A stretch of 60,358 nt of DNA, from assembly GCA_021732845.1 (NCBI GenBank), contig JAKFUF010000032.1:1-60358 (forward strand), written 5' to 3'. Source of the DNA: Planctomycetaceae bacterium. Lineage in GTDB: Bacteria > Planctomycetota > Planctomycetia > Planctomycetales > Planctomycetaceae. Below the pieces are notes generated by a model. That model worked only from the letters and a program-made list of their open reading frames with translations, searched no databases and had not been told where the DNA came from. This document shows, piece by piece, positions 48,996 to 58,605 of this stretch; the stretch's first letter is position 1; each line of letters opens with the position of its first letter. A program made the position numbers and the translations under genes.

Positions 48996-49877
48996 ATGTC
49001 AGTCGCGATCAACTGTGCCGGATGTGGCCGTGGCTACAAACTGCGTGAAACAATGGTTGGCCAGAGTTTTCGCTGCAAGGGTTGTGGGAAGGTGGTTGAT
49101 GTGCCGGGTCGGCCTCCCGGGTCCGAAGACGGCTTTCTTGAGGGGCTGGATGAACGCGACTCCAGCGCGGGTACGCCTGGAGATCCGCCGGGGGAATCGG
49201 TCAGCGAACCACGCCGCAGGCCGCGAACCCGGAAAAAAACCCAGGCGCGGAAGGGTCAGCGGCAGGCGGCCACATGGAACCCGTTGACCGTTGCCAATGG
49301 ACTCCGCTGCGTGCTCTTCGGCATTCTGCTCCATCTCGCGTCCTTTGTTTCGGCATTGGTTCCGCACGGACTCGTGTTTTCCCTGCTCCTCAATATGGCC
49401 GCGACGATGGTGGCCCTCGCGGGTCAGACCCTGTGCCTGAACGCGCCCCGTGAATCAAGAACCCTGCTGCTGTTCGGCGGAGTGATCGGAATTCAGGTGT
49501 GTGCTCTTGGATTGCGTGTGGCCAGCCTGGTGGTGCCGCTCAGTCCCACCGACATTGTGTTGCAGTTGCTCTGGATCGGTCTTGTCTACCTCTCGATCAT
49601 CGCATCGGCCGCGGCATTCTTCCTTTTCGTCTTCGCGTTGAAGCGTCTGGCGGCCTACGCGGGCTCGGCGGTGGGCGAAATGCACGCGGACTGGATCCTT
49701 CACTGGGGAGCCGCCGCGCTCTTCCTGCCGCAAATTCTGGGCCGCCTGCTGCCTGTGCCGACCCTCGAAGGCCCGCTGGCCTGGATTGTTCCCACCGTTC
49801 AACTCGGTCTGGGTGTGATGATCCTGATGCGTTTCATCGATCTTGTCGGCTGCTTAAAGGACGAACTGGCGATGTAG
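48996..49877 (+). CDS. Zinc-ribbon membrane protein
   Basis: A 293-residue protein from the ATG at 48996, which follows GGAGG closely; upstream frame residues look non-coding. The N-terminal zinc ribbon uses Cys7, Cys10, Cys27 and Cys30 (INCAGCGRGYKL ... FRCKGCGKVV). A Pro/Arg/Lys-rich linker leads to about five membrane helices (LRCVLFGILLHLASFVSAL, LLFGGVIGIQVCALGLRVAS, IVLQLLWIGLVYLSIIAS and others). Planctomycetes carry many such ribbon-plus-membrane proteins of unknown role. Confidence 0.75.
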   Translation: MSVAINCAGCGRGYKLRETMVGQSFRCKGCGKVVDVPGRPPGSEDGFLEGLDERDSSAGTPGDPPGESVSEPRRRPRTRKKTQARKGQRQAATWNPLTVANGLRCVLFGILLHLASFVSALVPHGLVFSLLLNMAATMVALAGQTLCLNAPRESRTLLLFGGVIGIQVCALGLRVASLVVPLSPTDIVLQLLWIGLVYLSIIASAAAFFLFVFALKRLAAYAGSAVGEMHADWILHWGAAALFLPQILGRLLPVPTLEGPLAWIVPTVQLGLGVMILMRFIDLVGCLKDELAM

Positions 49878-49883
49878 AACCTT

Positions 49884-49914
49884 CGCCAGCCTGGCTTCCT
49901 CTTCCAGGCTGGCG
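49884..49914. terminator. Hairpin between convergent genes
   Basis: CGCCAGCCTGG (49884-49894) pairs perfectly with CCAGGCTGGCG (49904-49914) around a 9-base loop. It lies 7 bp past the stop of the zinc-ribbon gene and before the DUF1501 stop on the other strand. No T-run follows on either side, so it may terminate or only stabilise the 3' ends. Confidence 0.55.
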
Positions 49915-50030
49915 GCGCGGCCGGCGGCGCTCTTTTCCGAGACTCATGCGGAAGATGTGGATTCGGCAGCCTTGGCCAATGTGGCGGCGGCCACCGTTCG
50001 TTCGGTCAGCGAAGCCGCCGAAATCCACTG

Positions 50031-51545
50031 TCAGGCCAGCAGCTCAGCGATCCGGTTTCCGCCATCAACCAGCCGCACGGGCCGGCCGAGCCGATCAGGA
50101 ATCGTGGTGTCGGGATCGATGCCTTTCAGGTGGTACATCGTCGCCAGAATGTCCTCGGGGCTGACGGGGCGGTCCTTGACGAAGGTCCCCTGGGCATCCG
50201 ACGCCCCGACGACAATGCCTGGTCGGACACCCGCCCCCGCGAGCATCACGCTGTACGACTTTGACCAGTGGTCGCGTCCGCCGCCGCGTTTGCCCTTCTC
50301 GATTTTTGGCGTGCGCCCGTGTTCGCTGAGGCAGAGGATCAGTGTGTCCTGCAGCATGCCCCGCGCTTCCAGATCGGCCAGCAGACTGCTGACCGCGCTG
50401 TCGAATCCGGGCAGGAGTTCCTTCTCCAGCCGTGTGAAGTGGTCGAAATGCGTGTCCCACGCCGTATTGACGATCTTGTATTCATCCCAGAAGACGGACA
50501 CCAAGGGGCAGCCGGCCTCCAGCAGGCGCCGGGCCGTCAGCACCGACTGGCCGAAGAGGTTCATCCCATACTGTTCGCGCAGGGCGATGGCCTCGCGGCC
50601 GACATCGAGCGCTTCCCGCAGGATGGGCGAGGTCATCAGCGAATACGCCATGTCGCTGAACCGGTCGAGAGACTGGCCGGCGAAAGACCGGTCCAGATGC
50701 GCGCGCTGACCGTCGAGCTGTTCCAAAAGTGTTCGCCGCGTCTGCATCCGGTCCAGAGTCATGTCGGGACGCATCCGGGCATCGCGCGACACCTGCAGGT
50801 GGCTTTCCGGCGTGATCCCCAGAAATGGGTCGGCGATCTCCTGGGTTTGGTTTTGATCGAACAGCACCACACGCGCGGCTTTCCGCGTCGACTGGCCTTC
50901 AAATTCCGTCCAGACCGGGTCGTAGCCCTGGCCGAGAAACGAGCCGTAGGGACCAGCGCGACGGAAGAAGGGCGAATGCGTGCTGAACTTGAACGGCAGG
51001 CCCATGTTCTGCGGAATTGGCTGGGGAGACACGTCGGCGCGGTGATCGCCCAGGTAGTCCAATACGCTGCCGAAGAAGGGGCGATGGCGGATGTCCAGCG
51101 GATTGGTTTCGCTGGTGAAGTCGATCGCGGGAAATCCCGAGAGCGTATAGATGTTGGAATGGTTGTTGTGGTCGTGCGTCATCGACCGCACGAGGGCCAG
51201 GCGGTCGACAAACCGCGCCAGTTTGGGCAGCTTCTCGCTGATCACGACGCCGGGAACCGATGTTGGGATCGCGCCCCACTGGCCGCGAATCTCCTCTGGG
51301 GCGTCCGGTTTCGGATCCCACGTTTCAAACTGCGAGGCCGCTCCCTGCAAGTACAGCAGCAGCACGCGTTTGGCTGCCCCAAACGCGGAGCCGGTTGGGT
51401 GAATGTTGTCGCTCGCTGCCGCCGCCTGCCACTGCAGCAGTTGAGGCAGCGTCAGTCCGAGTGTGCTCAGCGCGCCGGCCCGCAGCACTTCGCGGCGGTG
51501 ACAGCCACGGCCGAACGTGTTCGCGGAACCAAGGATCTTGAGCAT
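50031..51545 (-). CDS. DUF1501 family protein with Tat-like signal
   Basis: A 504-residue protein of the sulfatase-like DUF1501 family, abundant in planctomycetes. The N-terminus has CHRREVLRAGALSTLGLTLP, an RR motif with hydrophobic stretch that fits a Tat signal. Hallmark blocks include VLLLYLQGAASQFETWDPKP, LVRSMTHDHNNHSNIYTLSG, SVFWDEYKIVNTAWDTHFDH and CLSEHGRTPKIEKGKRGGGR. The last part carries His/Asp residues as in alkaline-phosphatase-superfamily metal sites. It is exported in folded form. The activity is unknown. DUF1501 genes often pair with a cytochrome-like DUF1549/DUF1553 gene, but none is adjacent here. Confidence 0.9.
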   Translation of the reverse strand: MLKILGSANTFGRGCHRREVLRAGALSTLGLTLPQLLQWQAAAASDNIHPTGSAFGAAKRVLLLYLQGAASQFETWDPKPDAPEEIRGQWGAIPTSVPGVVISEKLPKLARFVDRLALVRSMTHDHNNHSNIYTLSGFPAIDFTSETNPLDIRHRPFFGSVLDYLGDHRADVSPQPIPQNMGLPFKFSTHSPFFRRAGPYGSFLGQGYDPVWTEFEGQSTRKAARVVLFDQNQTQEIADPFLGITPESHLQVSRDARMRPDMTLDRMQTRRTLLEQLDGQRAHLDRSFAGQSLDRFSDMAYSLMTSPILREALDVGREAIALREQYGMNLFGQSVLTARRLLEAGCPLVSVFWDEYKIVNTAWDTHFDHFTRLEKELLPGFDSAVSSLLADLEARGMLQDTLILCLSEHGRTPKIEKGKRGGGRDHWSKSYSVMLAGAGVRPGIVVGASDAQGTFVKDRPVSPEDILATMYHLKGIDPDTTIPDRLGRPVRLVDGGNRIAELLA

Positions 51546-51798
51546 GCTGGAGGGCCTCCAAGACGATTGTGTTCCATCAATCCGGCAGTGTCAAACCGGC
51601 GCGGCACCCGGCTGCCCCGATTGGCGGTTCCCGACTTCCCGTGCCATCGAAATCTGGCGCGGAGACGTGCGAAGCAAAGACACCAAAAAATCCGCGGAAA
51701 CCGGGAATAAAACGGGCAGTTCCCGCCTCATACTGTTGACGCGGAATGAGCGTCGCCTCAAACCAGTGCTGGCTCATGCTCAAATGCTGAGTTGCCCC

Positions 51799-54186
51799 AT
51801 GTCCTCATCAAAACAACGGATTGTGCTGGGTGTGTGTCTTGCAGCGCTCCTGGCGGGCTGCGCGGAGCCGGTTCGCGAAGACCGCACGATTGAGTTTTCG
51901 CGCGACGGCGGACAGGTGGCCTTTCAGCATGGTGATGCCGGCGTCTATGTCGCGGATGCGAAGGGCGGCCCTGCCGTCAAAATTTTTCAGCCAGATGAGC
52001 ATGTGCTGGCGACCAGCCGCCCGCTCGCCAGCCCCACGGATGGCCGGATGCTGTTCGCCACGGCCAAACCGCAGGAGGCCCGCGATACTCCGCAGCCACG
52101 CCCGGCGGGTCCTTTGGATCCAGCGGGCCAAATTGCCTGGAAAGAACCCGTCGAATACACCTGCTGGCTGCGGCTCCCGGCAACGCCTGCCGCGGATCCG
52201 TCGAAAGTCATGCACAAACTGTTTACCGCCAAGTGTGACCATCTGGGCTACGTCTCGGGCGGGCATGTTGTGCGCTGGCACCCAGATGGGCAGCGCGTGT
52301 ACTACATCGCATCGCTCGACACAGACCTGAAACAACACACCGTCTTTGAATATGACTTGGAGACGGAGAAAACCCGCCGCGTGTTCCCCCATGCCGGAAA
52401 CGCGGTGTTGTGCGACTGGACGCCGGGCGGGTCACACTTGGTGTGCATGGTGGGGGATGCCGCCGGAACCCAGCCAAACGCCGCCGCGGGGATCTGGATC
52501 GGACAGCCGGATGGAAACGTGGCTTGGTGGCACCTGCCAGGTTCCGAACAGCTTTCGCAGGGCGAATTGCCCTCGGTCATCGAACAGTTGCGCGCGAGCC
52601 GGCCAGCCTGGACACGGAACGATGCGCAGTTGGCGTTTGTCACGAGCCAGCCTTTGCCGGGCGATCCCGCTGTTTCAACCCATCGCCTGCAGCGTGTGGA
52701 TTTCGCCAGTCGAGCAACAGTGACACTGGCTGAATCCAGCGGCCGGATCGCGGACCTGCACTGGTCCCCGAATGGCCGGCAACTGGGGTTCGTCCAACGC
52801 CATGGAAAGGACGCCGCCACGCTCAGGATGCTGGAACCGACCGGTGTCATCCGTGACCTGCCGATCCGCGAACCGGTGCGAAAATTCGCGGGCTTTGACG
52901 CCACGGGAACGCACATCGCCTATATCGTGCCCATCAATGCCGATCTGCCCGACGAATCCACCTGGTGGGCGTTGCTGTTGCGGCCAGATCGGCTCGCCCG
53001 CGACAGTGTGCGGATCGCCCCCGCGGCCATCGCCGCGCCGAACGATCCTGCCAGTTCGGGCATCGAGATTTTTTCTGGGATGCGCGTGACCTTCCCTTTG
53101 TGGTCGCCCACGGAAGATCGCCTGTCGCTGTGGCTCACCTTCTCCCCGCGCTACCGCTCGGTGCTGTCGATGTTCATGCCATGGGGACTTTGGCCGGGCG
53201 ACCCGGCTGCCACAATCAACACCAAGACCGGTGAGATTTCTTGGATGGCCGTCACCCCGCAGGAAGAACTGCAGATTGGCCACTACCACCTGATGCAGGG
53301 CGATCCGCAGCAGGCCTGGAAATGGTACGCCCAGGCCCGGCAGAAAATGCCTCCCGCCAAGCCACCGGAAAACTGGCAGGATTTTTCCCGCCGCGTCGGT
53401 GCGCCGGAAAACTCACAGGTTTTTGAAGCGCTGTGCCTGCAGCGCTTGGGACACGCCCAGGAAGCGGCGGCGAAGTGGGCTGAGTTTGAGCAGAACTTCT
53501 TTCCGGCTCCGCCCGCAAATGCCAAGCCCGGCGAAGCTCCGCCACCCGACCCGTTCGTCAGCAGCTTTGGCGCAGATGCCGAATTCATCACGGCCTTGGT
53601 TCACGATTTCTATGTGGCCGAATGCTATCTGAGTGTCGATGCCCTGGACGAGGCCCTTGCGCATTTCCGCCGCCCGCCGGCACAATCCACCACCGACACA
53701 GCCACTTTGAGCCACGCCATCGTCCTGTCGCAGCTTCTGCTGATCTCCCGCGACTATGGCGGTTACCTGGCCCACAGCACTGCCACTTTGGCTCCCCTGC
53801 ACTTGAAAGTTTGGCAGACAAAATCGGCGGGGCAAACTGCCGAACTTCCCCATTCGATCGTGCATCTGGCAGCGGGGATGAGTCTGGCACCGCTGTTCCG
53901 CGAAGACTTCGCCCGAAAGATCCCGGCCGCCACCTGGCATCAGGCACTCCCCGCCTGGAAGGCCGCTGCGGGACAACAAACGACCGGAATTCCTGCGGTG
54001 GCCAACGATTTGGTTCGACGGGCGGGCGGGCGCGCGCTGGGTGATGCGGATGAGGTTCGCGCCGCCGAATTGCGCCTCGCCGCGAATCCAGCCACACGGG
54101 AAATTACCGTGGGCAAGCCACTGGATGAGGCGATCGCGTCATGGTTTGAACTTGCGCAACCAGCAGGAATGCCATCAATCAGGTAA
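51799..54186 (+). CDS. Lipoprotein with beta-propeller and TPR-like region
   Basis: A 795-residue protein from the ATG at 51799, which gives a lipoprotein signal (MSSSKQRIVLGVCLAALLAG followed by Cys). The frame is open upstream to 51517 but that stretch is not lipoprotein-like. The next ~450 residues contain propeller-type repeats (TIEFSRDGGQVAFQH, HWSPNGRQLGFVQRHG, TFPLWSPTEDRLSLWLTF). The C-terminal part is helical with TPR-like units (GDPQQAWKWYAQARQKMPPA, LQRLGHAQEAAAKWAEFEQN). It is probably anchored to a membrane on the exported side and serves as a binding scaffold. It is divergent from the DUF1501 gene and convergent with the cyclase. Confidence 0.75.
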   Translation: MSSSKQRIVLGVCLAALLAGCAEPVREDRTIEFSRDGGQVAFQHGDAGVYVADAKGGPAVKIFQPDEHVLATSRPLASPTDGRMLFATAKPQEARDTPQPRPAGPLDPAGQIAWKEPVEYTCWLRLPATPAADPSKVMHKLFTAKCDHLGYVSGGHVVRWHPDGQRVYYIASLDTDLKQHTVFEYDLETEKTRRVFPHAGNAVLCDWTPGGSHLVCMVGDAAGTQPNAAAGIWIGQPDGNVAWWHLPGSEQLSQGELPSVIEQLRASRPAWTRNDAQLAFVTSQPLPGDPAVSTHRLQRVDFASRATVTLAESSGRIADLHWSPNGRQLGFVQRHGKDAATLRMLEPTGVIRDLPIREPVRKFAGFDATGTHIAYIVPINADLPDESTWWALLLRPDRLARDSVRIAPAAIAAPNDPASSGIEIFSGMRVTFPLWSPTEDRLSLWLTFSPRYRSVLSMFMPWGLWPGDPAATINTKTGEISWMAVTPQEELQIGHYHLMQGDPQQAWKWYAQARQKMPPAKPPENWQDFSRRVGAPENSQVFEALCLQRLGHAQEAAAKWAEFEQNFFPAPPANAKPGEAPPPDPFVSSFGADAEFITALVHDFYVAECYLSVDALDEALAHFRRPPAQSTTDTATLSHAIVLSQLLLISRDYGGYLAHSTATLAPLHLKVWQTKSAGQTAELPHSIVHLAAGMSLAPLFREDFARKIPAATWHQALPAWKAAAGQQTTGIPAVANDLVRRAGGRALGDADEVRAAELRLAANPATREITVGKPLDEAIASWFELAQPAGMPSIR

Positions 54187-54256
54187 CGAATTGAACCACC
54201 ATCAATGTGGGCTTCAATGTGCCACTCGAAGGCCGGTCATTGATGACGAGAGAGGT

Positions 54257-54370
54257 AAACCACGAATTTTCACGAATAAGGCGAATGGCACGAATGGCAA
54301 CCAGATTGAGTCCACCACACGCGATATCAAGCCGGTTCGTGATTCGTGAAAATTCGTAAGATTCGTGGAT
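54257..54370. repeat. CCACGAAT inverted repeat between convergent genes
   Basis: AAACCACGAATTTTCACGAA on the left (from 54257) is answered by GATTCGTGAAAATTCGTAAG and ATTCGTGG on the right (54341-54368). It is a diverged copy of the element at 48265-48386 and fills the gap between the lipoprotein and cyclase 3' ends, where it may terminate both. Confidence 0.75.
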
Positions 54371-54417
54371 ACTTTTTAACCGTCCCAGCCACTCATGGTA
54401 TTACCGGACAAGCCGCG

Positions 54418-56217
54418 TCACTTCGACTGCATGCTCACGACACCGTTCCACCCGTTGGGTGGCTCGTAACCGTTCTGGGCGATGTGGACCGTTAAAAAAT
54501 CCTTGGCGCGGTCGCGGACGGGCAGGCGGTCCAGCAGTTCGAGGGCCTTGTTCCATTCGCCTTCATTGAAGGCGTCGAGCGCGGATTCGTAGTCGGCGAT
54601 GTTCTGGTTGGAGAGTGCGCCTTCGGCGGTGTCGGGCGGCAGCAGTTCGCAGATGACCTGCGACGTTTCCATGCCCGCCGGCTTGATCCGCGCCAGCCGG
54701 CGGCAGCGGGCCACCGAACTGTCCAGATGCTGCCGGACACACTGCGCCGTGGCTTCATCAATGATGATCGGTGCCTGAAACTTCTTGGTCATCCCCTCCA
54801 ACCGCGAACAGAGATTGACCACGGGTCCAAAGACACCCACCTTGGCAAGCTGCGCGGTGCCGATGTGTCCAGCAATGGCCCGCCCGTGGGCAATGCCGAT
54901 TCCCACACGAAAATCCGCCAGCGGGTTTTCTTTTCCACGCGCCGAGCGGAATGCTTCGTGAATCATCAACGCGGCGCGACAGGCTGGAATTGGTCCTTCG
55001 GCGAGAGCCACGGGCCAACCCCAGAAACCGACAGCGGCGTCGCCTTGGAAGTCAGCGATGTTGCCTTCAAAGTGCTTGATCCCGCCGGTCATCACGCCCA
55101 GGGCTTCGCTCACGCGGTTCAGCAGGTCGTACAGGTCATGCTGCTGCTGTTCGGCCCGGCGTGAAAAACCCCGCACATCGCAAAACAGCACGGTGATATC
55201 GCCCTCACGGGGGATCAGCGCCCGGCCGGCCTGTGACCCGACGAGTTCATTGACCACGCGCTGGTCAATGAACCCCTTGAACTGTTCCGTGCGGTTCTGC
55301 AGCAGGTTAACCTGTCGCGCAGCGGCGACAAACTGGGCGACCAATTGGGAAAACCGCATGTCGCCGCGCAGGTCTTCCGTCGATTTCGGCAGCGGACTGT
55401 CTGGAGTCCGCCCGACTTTGCCGGAGACGTAGAACACCCAGCCCCGGCAGGCTTCACTGAGGACCGGTGTGCAGAACGCCCAGTCGAGGCTGCTGCCCAT
55501 GTAGGTGAATTCGGCCGAATCGGCAGAGCGGCCCGAATCGGAAAGATCCCACACATGAACCCGGCTTTGCTCGGTCTTCAGCGCCTGCAAGATCAGCTTG
55601 CGGCTCGGACGGAAGGAGCCATGCACCGACCGGCTTTCCCACCGCATCAGGTCGGGAGTTTCGCAGGAGCCCTTCTGATAGTCGCGGTATTGGACGACTG
55701 AAACCGTGTCGGCATGCGGCATGGCCCGCAACAGCAACCGCACCAGGGCGATTGCCAGGTCTTCGTCAGTTCGCGAATCGAGCATCACCTGCGGCATCGT
55801 CGAGAGGACTTCGAGACGATGGTTCGCGTTCTCAAATTCAAAGCGGGACAGGTCTTCCAAACGGAACGACCGTTCTTCCATCAGCACGCTTTGAGCGTTG
55901 TCGTCGACCGGCAGCGAGGGGGCCGTCAACTCAAACCGGGTCTTCCCGATCTGAAAGAACTCGCCCAGGGCAAGTTTGAATTCTTGGGAAATCTGTCCGT
56001 GGTAGTAGATCGGATTGCGGGCGCGTTCGACGCAGGTGACCCGCAGGAGACCGTTTTGCCACAAGAGGTCGGCATGGTCGCGGGAGATCAGCGTGTCCCA
56101 TGGCACTTCCCAGCCCGCCGCCTGCGGTGAGCGACCGAGACGAACAGGAACGCCCTCGGGCAGTTCCTTTCGCCATTGGTGCGCTGTTTCCGGTCCGCGA
56201 GCCACGAGTTCGGGCAC
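54418..56217 (-). CDS. Class III adenylate/guanylate cyclase with FHA and GAF domains
   Basis: 599 residues from a GTG at 56217, with AGGTGAC just upstream. Residues ~22-98 look like an FHA domain (VPVRLGRSPQ, ISRDHADLLWQNG, FFQIGKTRFEL). Residues ~140-310 resemble a GAF domain. The catalytic domain runs from ~335 to 520: ITVLFCDVRGFSRRAE holds metal Asp347, ADFQGDAAVGFWG holds Asp393, and GRAIAGHIGTAQLAKVGVFG follows. A helical tail ends the chain. The protein makes a cyclic nucleotide, probably cAMP, under control of the GAF and phosphopeptide-binding FHA parts. An FHA domain links it naturally to Ser/Thr kinases such as the two in this window, but that is inference. Confidence 0.9.
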   Translation of the reverse strand: MPELVARGPETAHQWRKELPEGVPVRLGRSPQAAGWEVPWDTLISRDHADLLWQNGLLRVTCVERARNPIYYHGQISQEFKLALGEFFQIGKTRFELTAPSLPVDDNAQSVLMEERSFRLEDLSRFEFENANHRLEVLSTMPQVMLDSRTDEDLAIALVRLLLRAMPHADTVSVVQYRDYQKGSCETPDLMRWESRSVHGSFRPSRKLILQALKTEQSRVHVWDLSDSGRSADSAEFTYMGSSLDWAFCTPVLSEACRGWVFYVSGKVGRTPDSPLPKSTEDLRGDMRFSQLVAQFVAAARQVNLLQNRTEQFKGFIDQRVVNELVGSQAGRALIPREGDITVLFCDVRGFSRRAEQQQHDLYDLLNRVSEALGVMTGGIKHFEGNIADFQGDAAVGFWGWPVALAEGPIPACRAALMIHEAFRSARGKENPLADFRVGIGIAHGRAIAGHIGTAQLAKVGVFGPVVNLCSRLEGMTKKFQAPIIIDEATAQCVRQHLDSSVARCRRLARIKPAGMETSQVICELLPPDTAEGALSNQNIADYESALDAFNEGEWNKALELLDRLPVRDRAKDFLTVHIAQNGYEPPNGWNGVVSMQSK

Positions 56218-56301
56218 AAGGTCACCTGTGAATGGGATGGCTGCCCCGTGCTGCCGCTGGGAGCCTCAACGGCACATCATACTGCCCATGCATCCTGACA
56301 T

Positions 56302-57357
56302 TCAAGATTTGGGGAGTGTCAACAAAGGCAGCGAGACGGCATGCCCAACCCGTGCCGAAATCAGGCAGGCTTCACAGATTTCCACCGCGGCGCGGCCTTC
56401 GGCTCCGCCGATTTTCGGCGGCCGCTGTTCGCGAATGCTGTCAATGAATTCCTGAATGACGCCAATATGCGGAAACAGCCGGATCGGTGACTTCGGTTCC
56501 TTCAGATAGTCAAACCGCTCCGGCGTATAAATTCGCTCCCATTTCTCGCCCTTGCCCACATCCAGGTATTCAAAGTTCTCCAGATCGATCATGGCATCGC
56601 GGCCGAAGACCTGAAAGCGGACTTCGCTGCTGGGCAGGCTGGGGTTGGGCAGTTCGGCCGTGATCCACATCTGGGTCATGATGTTGCCCTCAAACAGGAT
56701 CTGAGCCATGACAGACAGCGGCGGACCAGGCAGGTCGCTGTAGGTGGTGGCATGGGCAAACACCTGCACGGCGTTTTTGCCGGTGAGCCACCGGAGAAAA
56801 TCGGTATTGTGGGACGCCATCCCCATGAACAGCCCGCCACCTTTGGGGTCACCCATCCACTGCCGGTCGGCGAAAATCTCCTTCGCCAGCGGGAGCGGAA
56901 AGGCGGACACGGTGCGGAGCATTTGTATCGGGCCGAGATCTCCCGCGTCGATCAGCTCTTTGGCTTTGCGGGTGATCTTGCGAAACCGCTCGGTTTTGAC
57001 GACTGCAAGGTTGACCTTGGCGGCTTGGCACGCAGCGATCATTTCATCGCATTGAGCCACGGTGGGGGCCATGGGCTTTTCGGCCAGGACGTGCTTTCCA
57101 GCCGCCGCCGCCTTCAGGGTCAGTTCCAATCGGTCCTGATCAGGGGTTGCGAGGACGACCGCCTGGACATCGTCACGCGCCAGCAATGCGTCGACAGTGG
57201 GTTCAGCGGCGACTCCATAGTCTGCGGCAAGCTGAGTGGCCCGCCTGCCGCCGGTCACGGCCGCCAGATGGCAGCCACTGGCATGCCGGGCGATGACCTC
57301 GCTATAGGTCAGCCCCATGAATCCACTGCCAATCATCCCCACGCCGATTGTCTGCAT
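56302..57357 (-). CDS. Gfo/Idh/MocA family oxidoreductase
   Basis: A 351-residue NAD(P)-dependent oxidoreductase. GVGMIGSGFMGLTYSEVI is the Rossmann fold motif and LAEKPMAPTVAQ holds the EKP motif. GGGLFMGMASHNTDFLRWLTG is the C-terminal block with the active-site His. Cytoplasmic and polyol- or sugar-directed by family, substrate unknown. Only modestly similar to the paralogue at 973-1932. It lies in a minus-strand series but is separated by 47 bp from the exported protein upstream, so cotranscription is possible. Confidence 0.9.
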   Translation of the reverse strand: MQTIGVGMIGSGFMGLTYSEVIARHASGCHLAAVTGGRRATQLAADYGVAAEPTVDALLARDDVQAVVLATPDQDRLELTLKAAAAGKHVLAEKPMAPTVAQCDEMIAACQAAKVNLAVVKTERFRKITRKAKELIDAGDLGPIQMLRTVSAFPLPLAKEIFADRQWMGDPKGGGLFMGMASHNTDFLRWLTGKNAVQVFAHATTYSDLPGPPLSVMAQILFEGNIMTQMWITAELPNPSLPSSEVRFQVFGRDAMIDLENFEYLDVGKGEKWERIYTPERFDYLKEPKSPIRLFPHIGVIQEFIDSIREQRPPKIGGAEGRAAVEICEACLISARVGHAVSLPLLTLPKS

Positions 57358-57404
57358 TGGAACTCCCGTGTTCTGCCCATCCCATCGTTGATCTTATGGA
57401 CCGC

Positions 57405-58379
57405 TCAATCGCGGCACTCGAAATGCGAGGAGCAGTCGCTGCCGGTGATTGACCGGAGGGGATGGTAGCAAAAGTTCCTGAATGAGCGACCATCACCGCG
57501 CGGGTCCCAATTGTTTCCATCCCAAATTCGTATTTTCACTTTGTCCCCTTGAGTGTGGTCTGACACTTCGGTCCCCACTGGCATTCCCAGCCCCTCCAGC
57601 GAGAACTCCGTTTCTTCGGCGACATTGAGTTGGACACGCTCGAATTTGATGGTTTCTGTGACAGAGTCCCCAGACTTCCGCGCGGTTGTGTATTCAATCT
57701 GGGTTGGAAACCAGAGCTTGGGTTTGAACTCCTTCAAGTCAATGCGGGTTGTTGTCGCTGTTCCAATCGGGGGCAGCAGCTCAGACTTGATGATCGAGCT
57801 ACCCTGTGCGGGGTCGACGTAGAACCGCACTTTGACGTTGTTGTCGAGAACCAGATCCAGCCGCCAGACGCGAACGCCGTCGACTGTGTCGCTGGACACA
57901 CTTGTCGACTTCCGCGTGATAATTCCGATGAGAGTGTCGATTTTTGTGTGGAACGCGCTCTCAAATGGGCCAGGATCTCGCCCCAGCATTCGTGGATCCA
58001 GAAAAACCTCGCGTTCCTCATCCGTCTGTCGTCGGATCTCTCCCGACGCATGGACTTGTTCGGGATGCACGGTCAAGCGCCAAATGCTGGCCACGTCATC
58101 GACCAGAAACTTTCGGGTGTCATATTCCACAATGTCCCCGGTGCCAGCGGGCCTCGCCATATACTGCGCGAAATCAAACCGCTTGCGGCCTTTTTCATCG
58201 AAGGCGGCATGCACCCGTGCGAAGAGTGTTTCGTCGGTGTGAATCGTGAAATCGAATGTCCCACTGCGGATTTTCGTACGGGACTCGATGACGGCCGCTT
58301 CCAAGGCGGCTGGCGTCGGCATGTCAGCGTCGGCCAGTGTTGCCGACAGCATGGTCACAAGAACGATCCCAGTCATCAT
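57405..58379 (-). CDS. Exported hypothetical protein, LolA-like fold possible
   Basis: 324 residues with a short signal peptide (MMTGIVLVTMLSATLADA). The body is mainly beta: SGTFDFTIHTDETLFARVHA, DVASIWRLTVHPEQVHAS, VWRLDLVLDNNVKVRFYVDP and LWFPTQIEYTTARKSGDS. Alternating strands of that kind, plus late FxLxxLGMPVGTEV, recall LolA/LolB-like barrels often seen in planctomycete exported proteins. I cannot assign a function. It is divergent from dapL. Confidence 0.62.
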   Translation of the reverse strand: MMTGIVLVTMLSATLADADMPTPAALEAAVIESRTKIRSGTFDFTIHTDETLFARVHAAFDEKGRKRFDFAQYMARPAGTGDIVEYDTRKFLVDDVASIWRLTVHPEQVHASGEIRRQTDEEREVFLDPRMLGRDPGPFESAFHTKIDTLIGIITRKSTSVSSDTVDGVRVWRLDLVLDNNVKVRFYVDPAQGSSIIKSELLPPIGTATTTRIDLKEFKPKLWFPTQIEYTTARKSGDSVTETIKFERVQLNVAEETEFSLEGLGMPVGTEVSDHTQGDKVKIRIWDGNNWDPRGDGRSFRNFCYHPLRSITGSDCSSHFECRD

Positions 58380-58605
58380 GGCTCCTCATGTTAATGATGG
58401 CGATGGCCTTTGTACGGAGATTGCCGCTTGCCATTGTTTTGTTTACAGGGGTCGGCGAAGTGTAACATTTTGCAACGCAGACGTGCTGATTGCTCGTCGA
58501 AGGTGACTCAAGCGGTTCCGTTGCAGTCGCTTTCCGCATCTGCCATGCTGCCGTTTTCGTGGCACAGGGTGAATTGCAACAGACAGACCGGGGACGCACG
58601 CAGAC

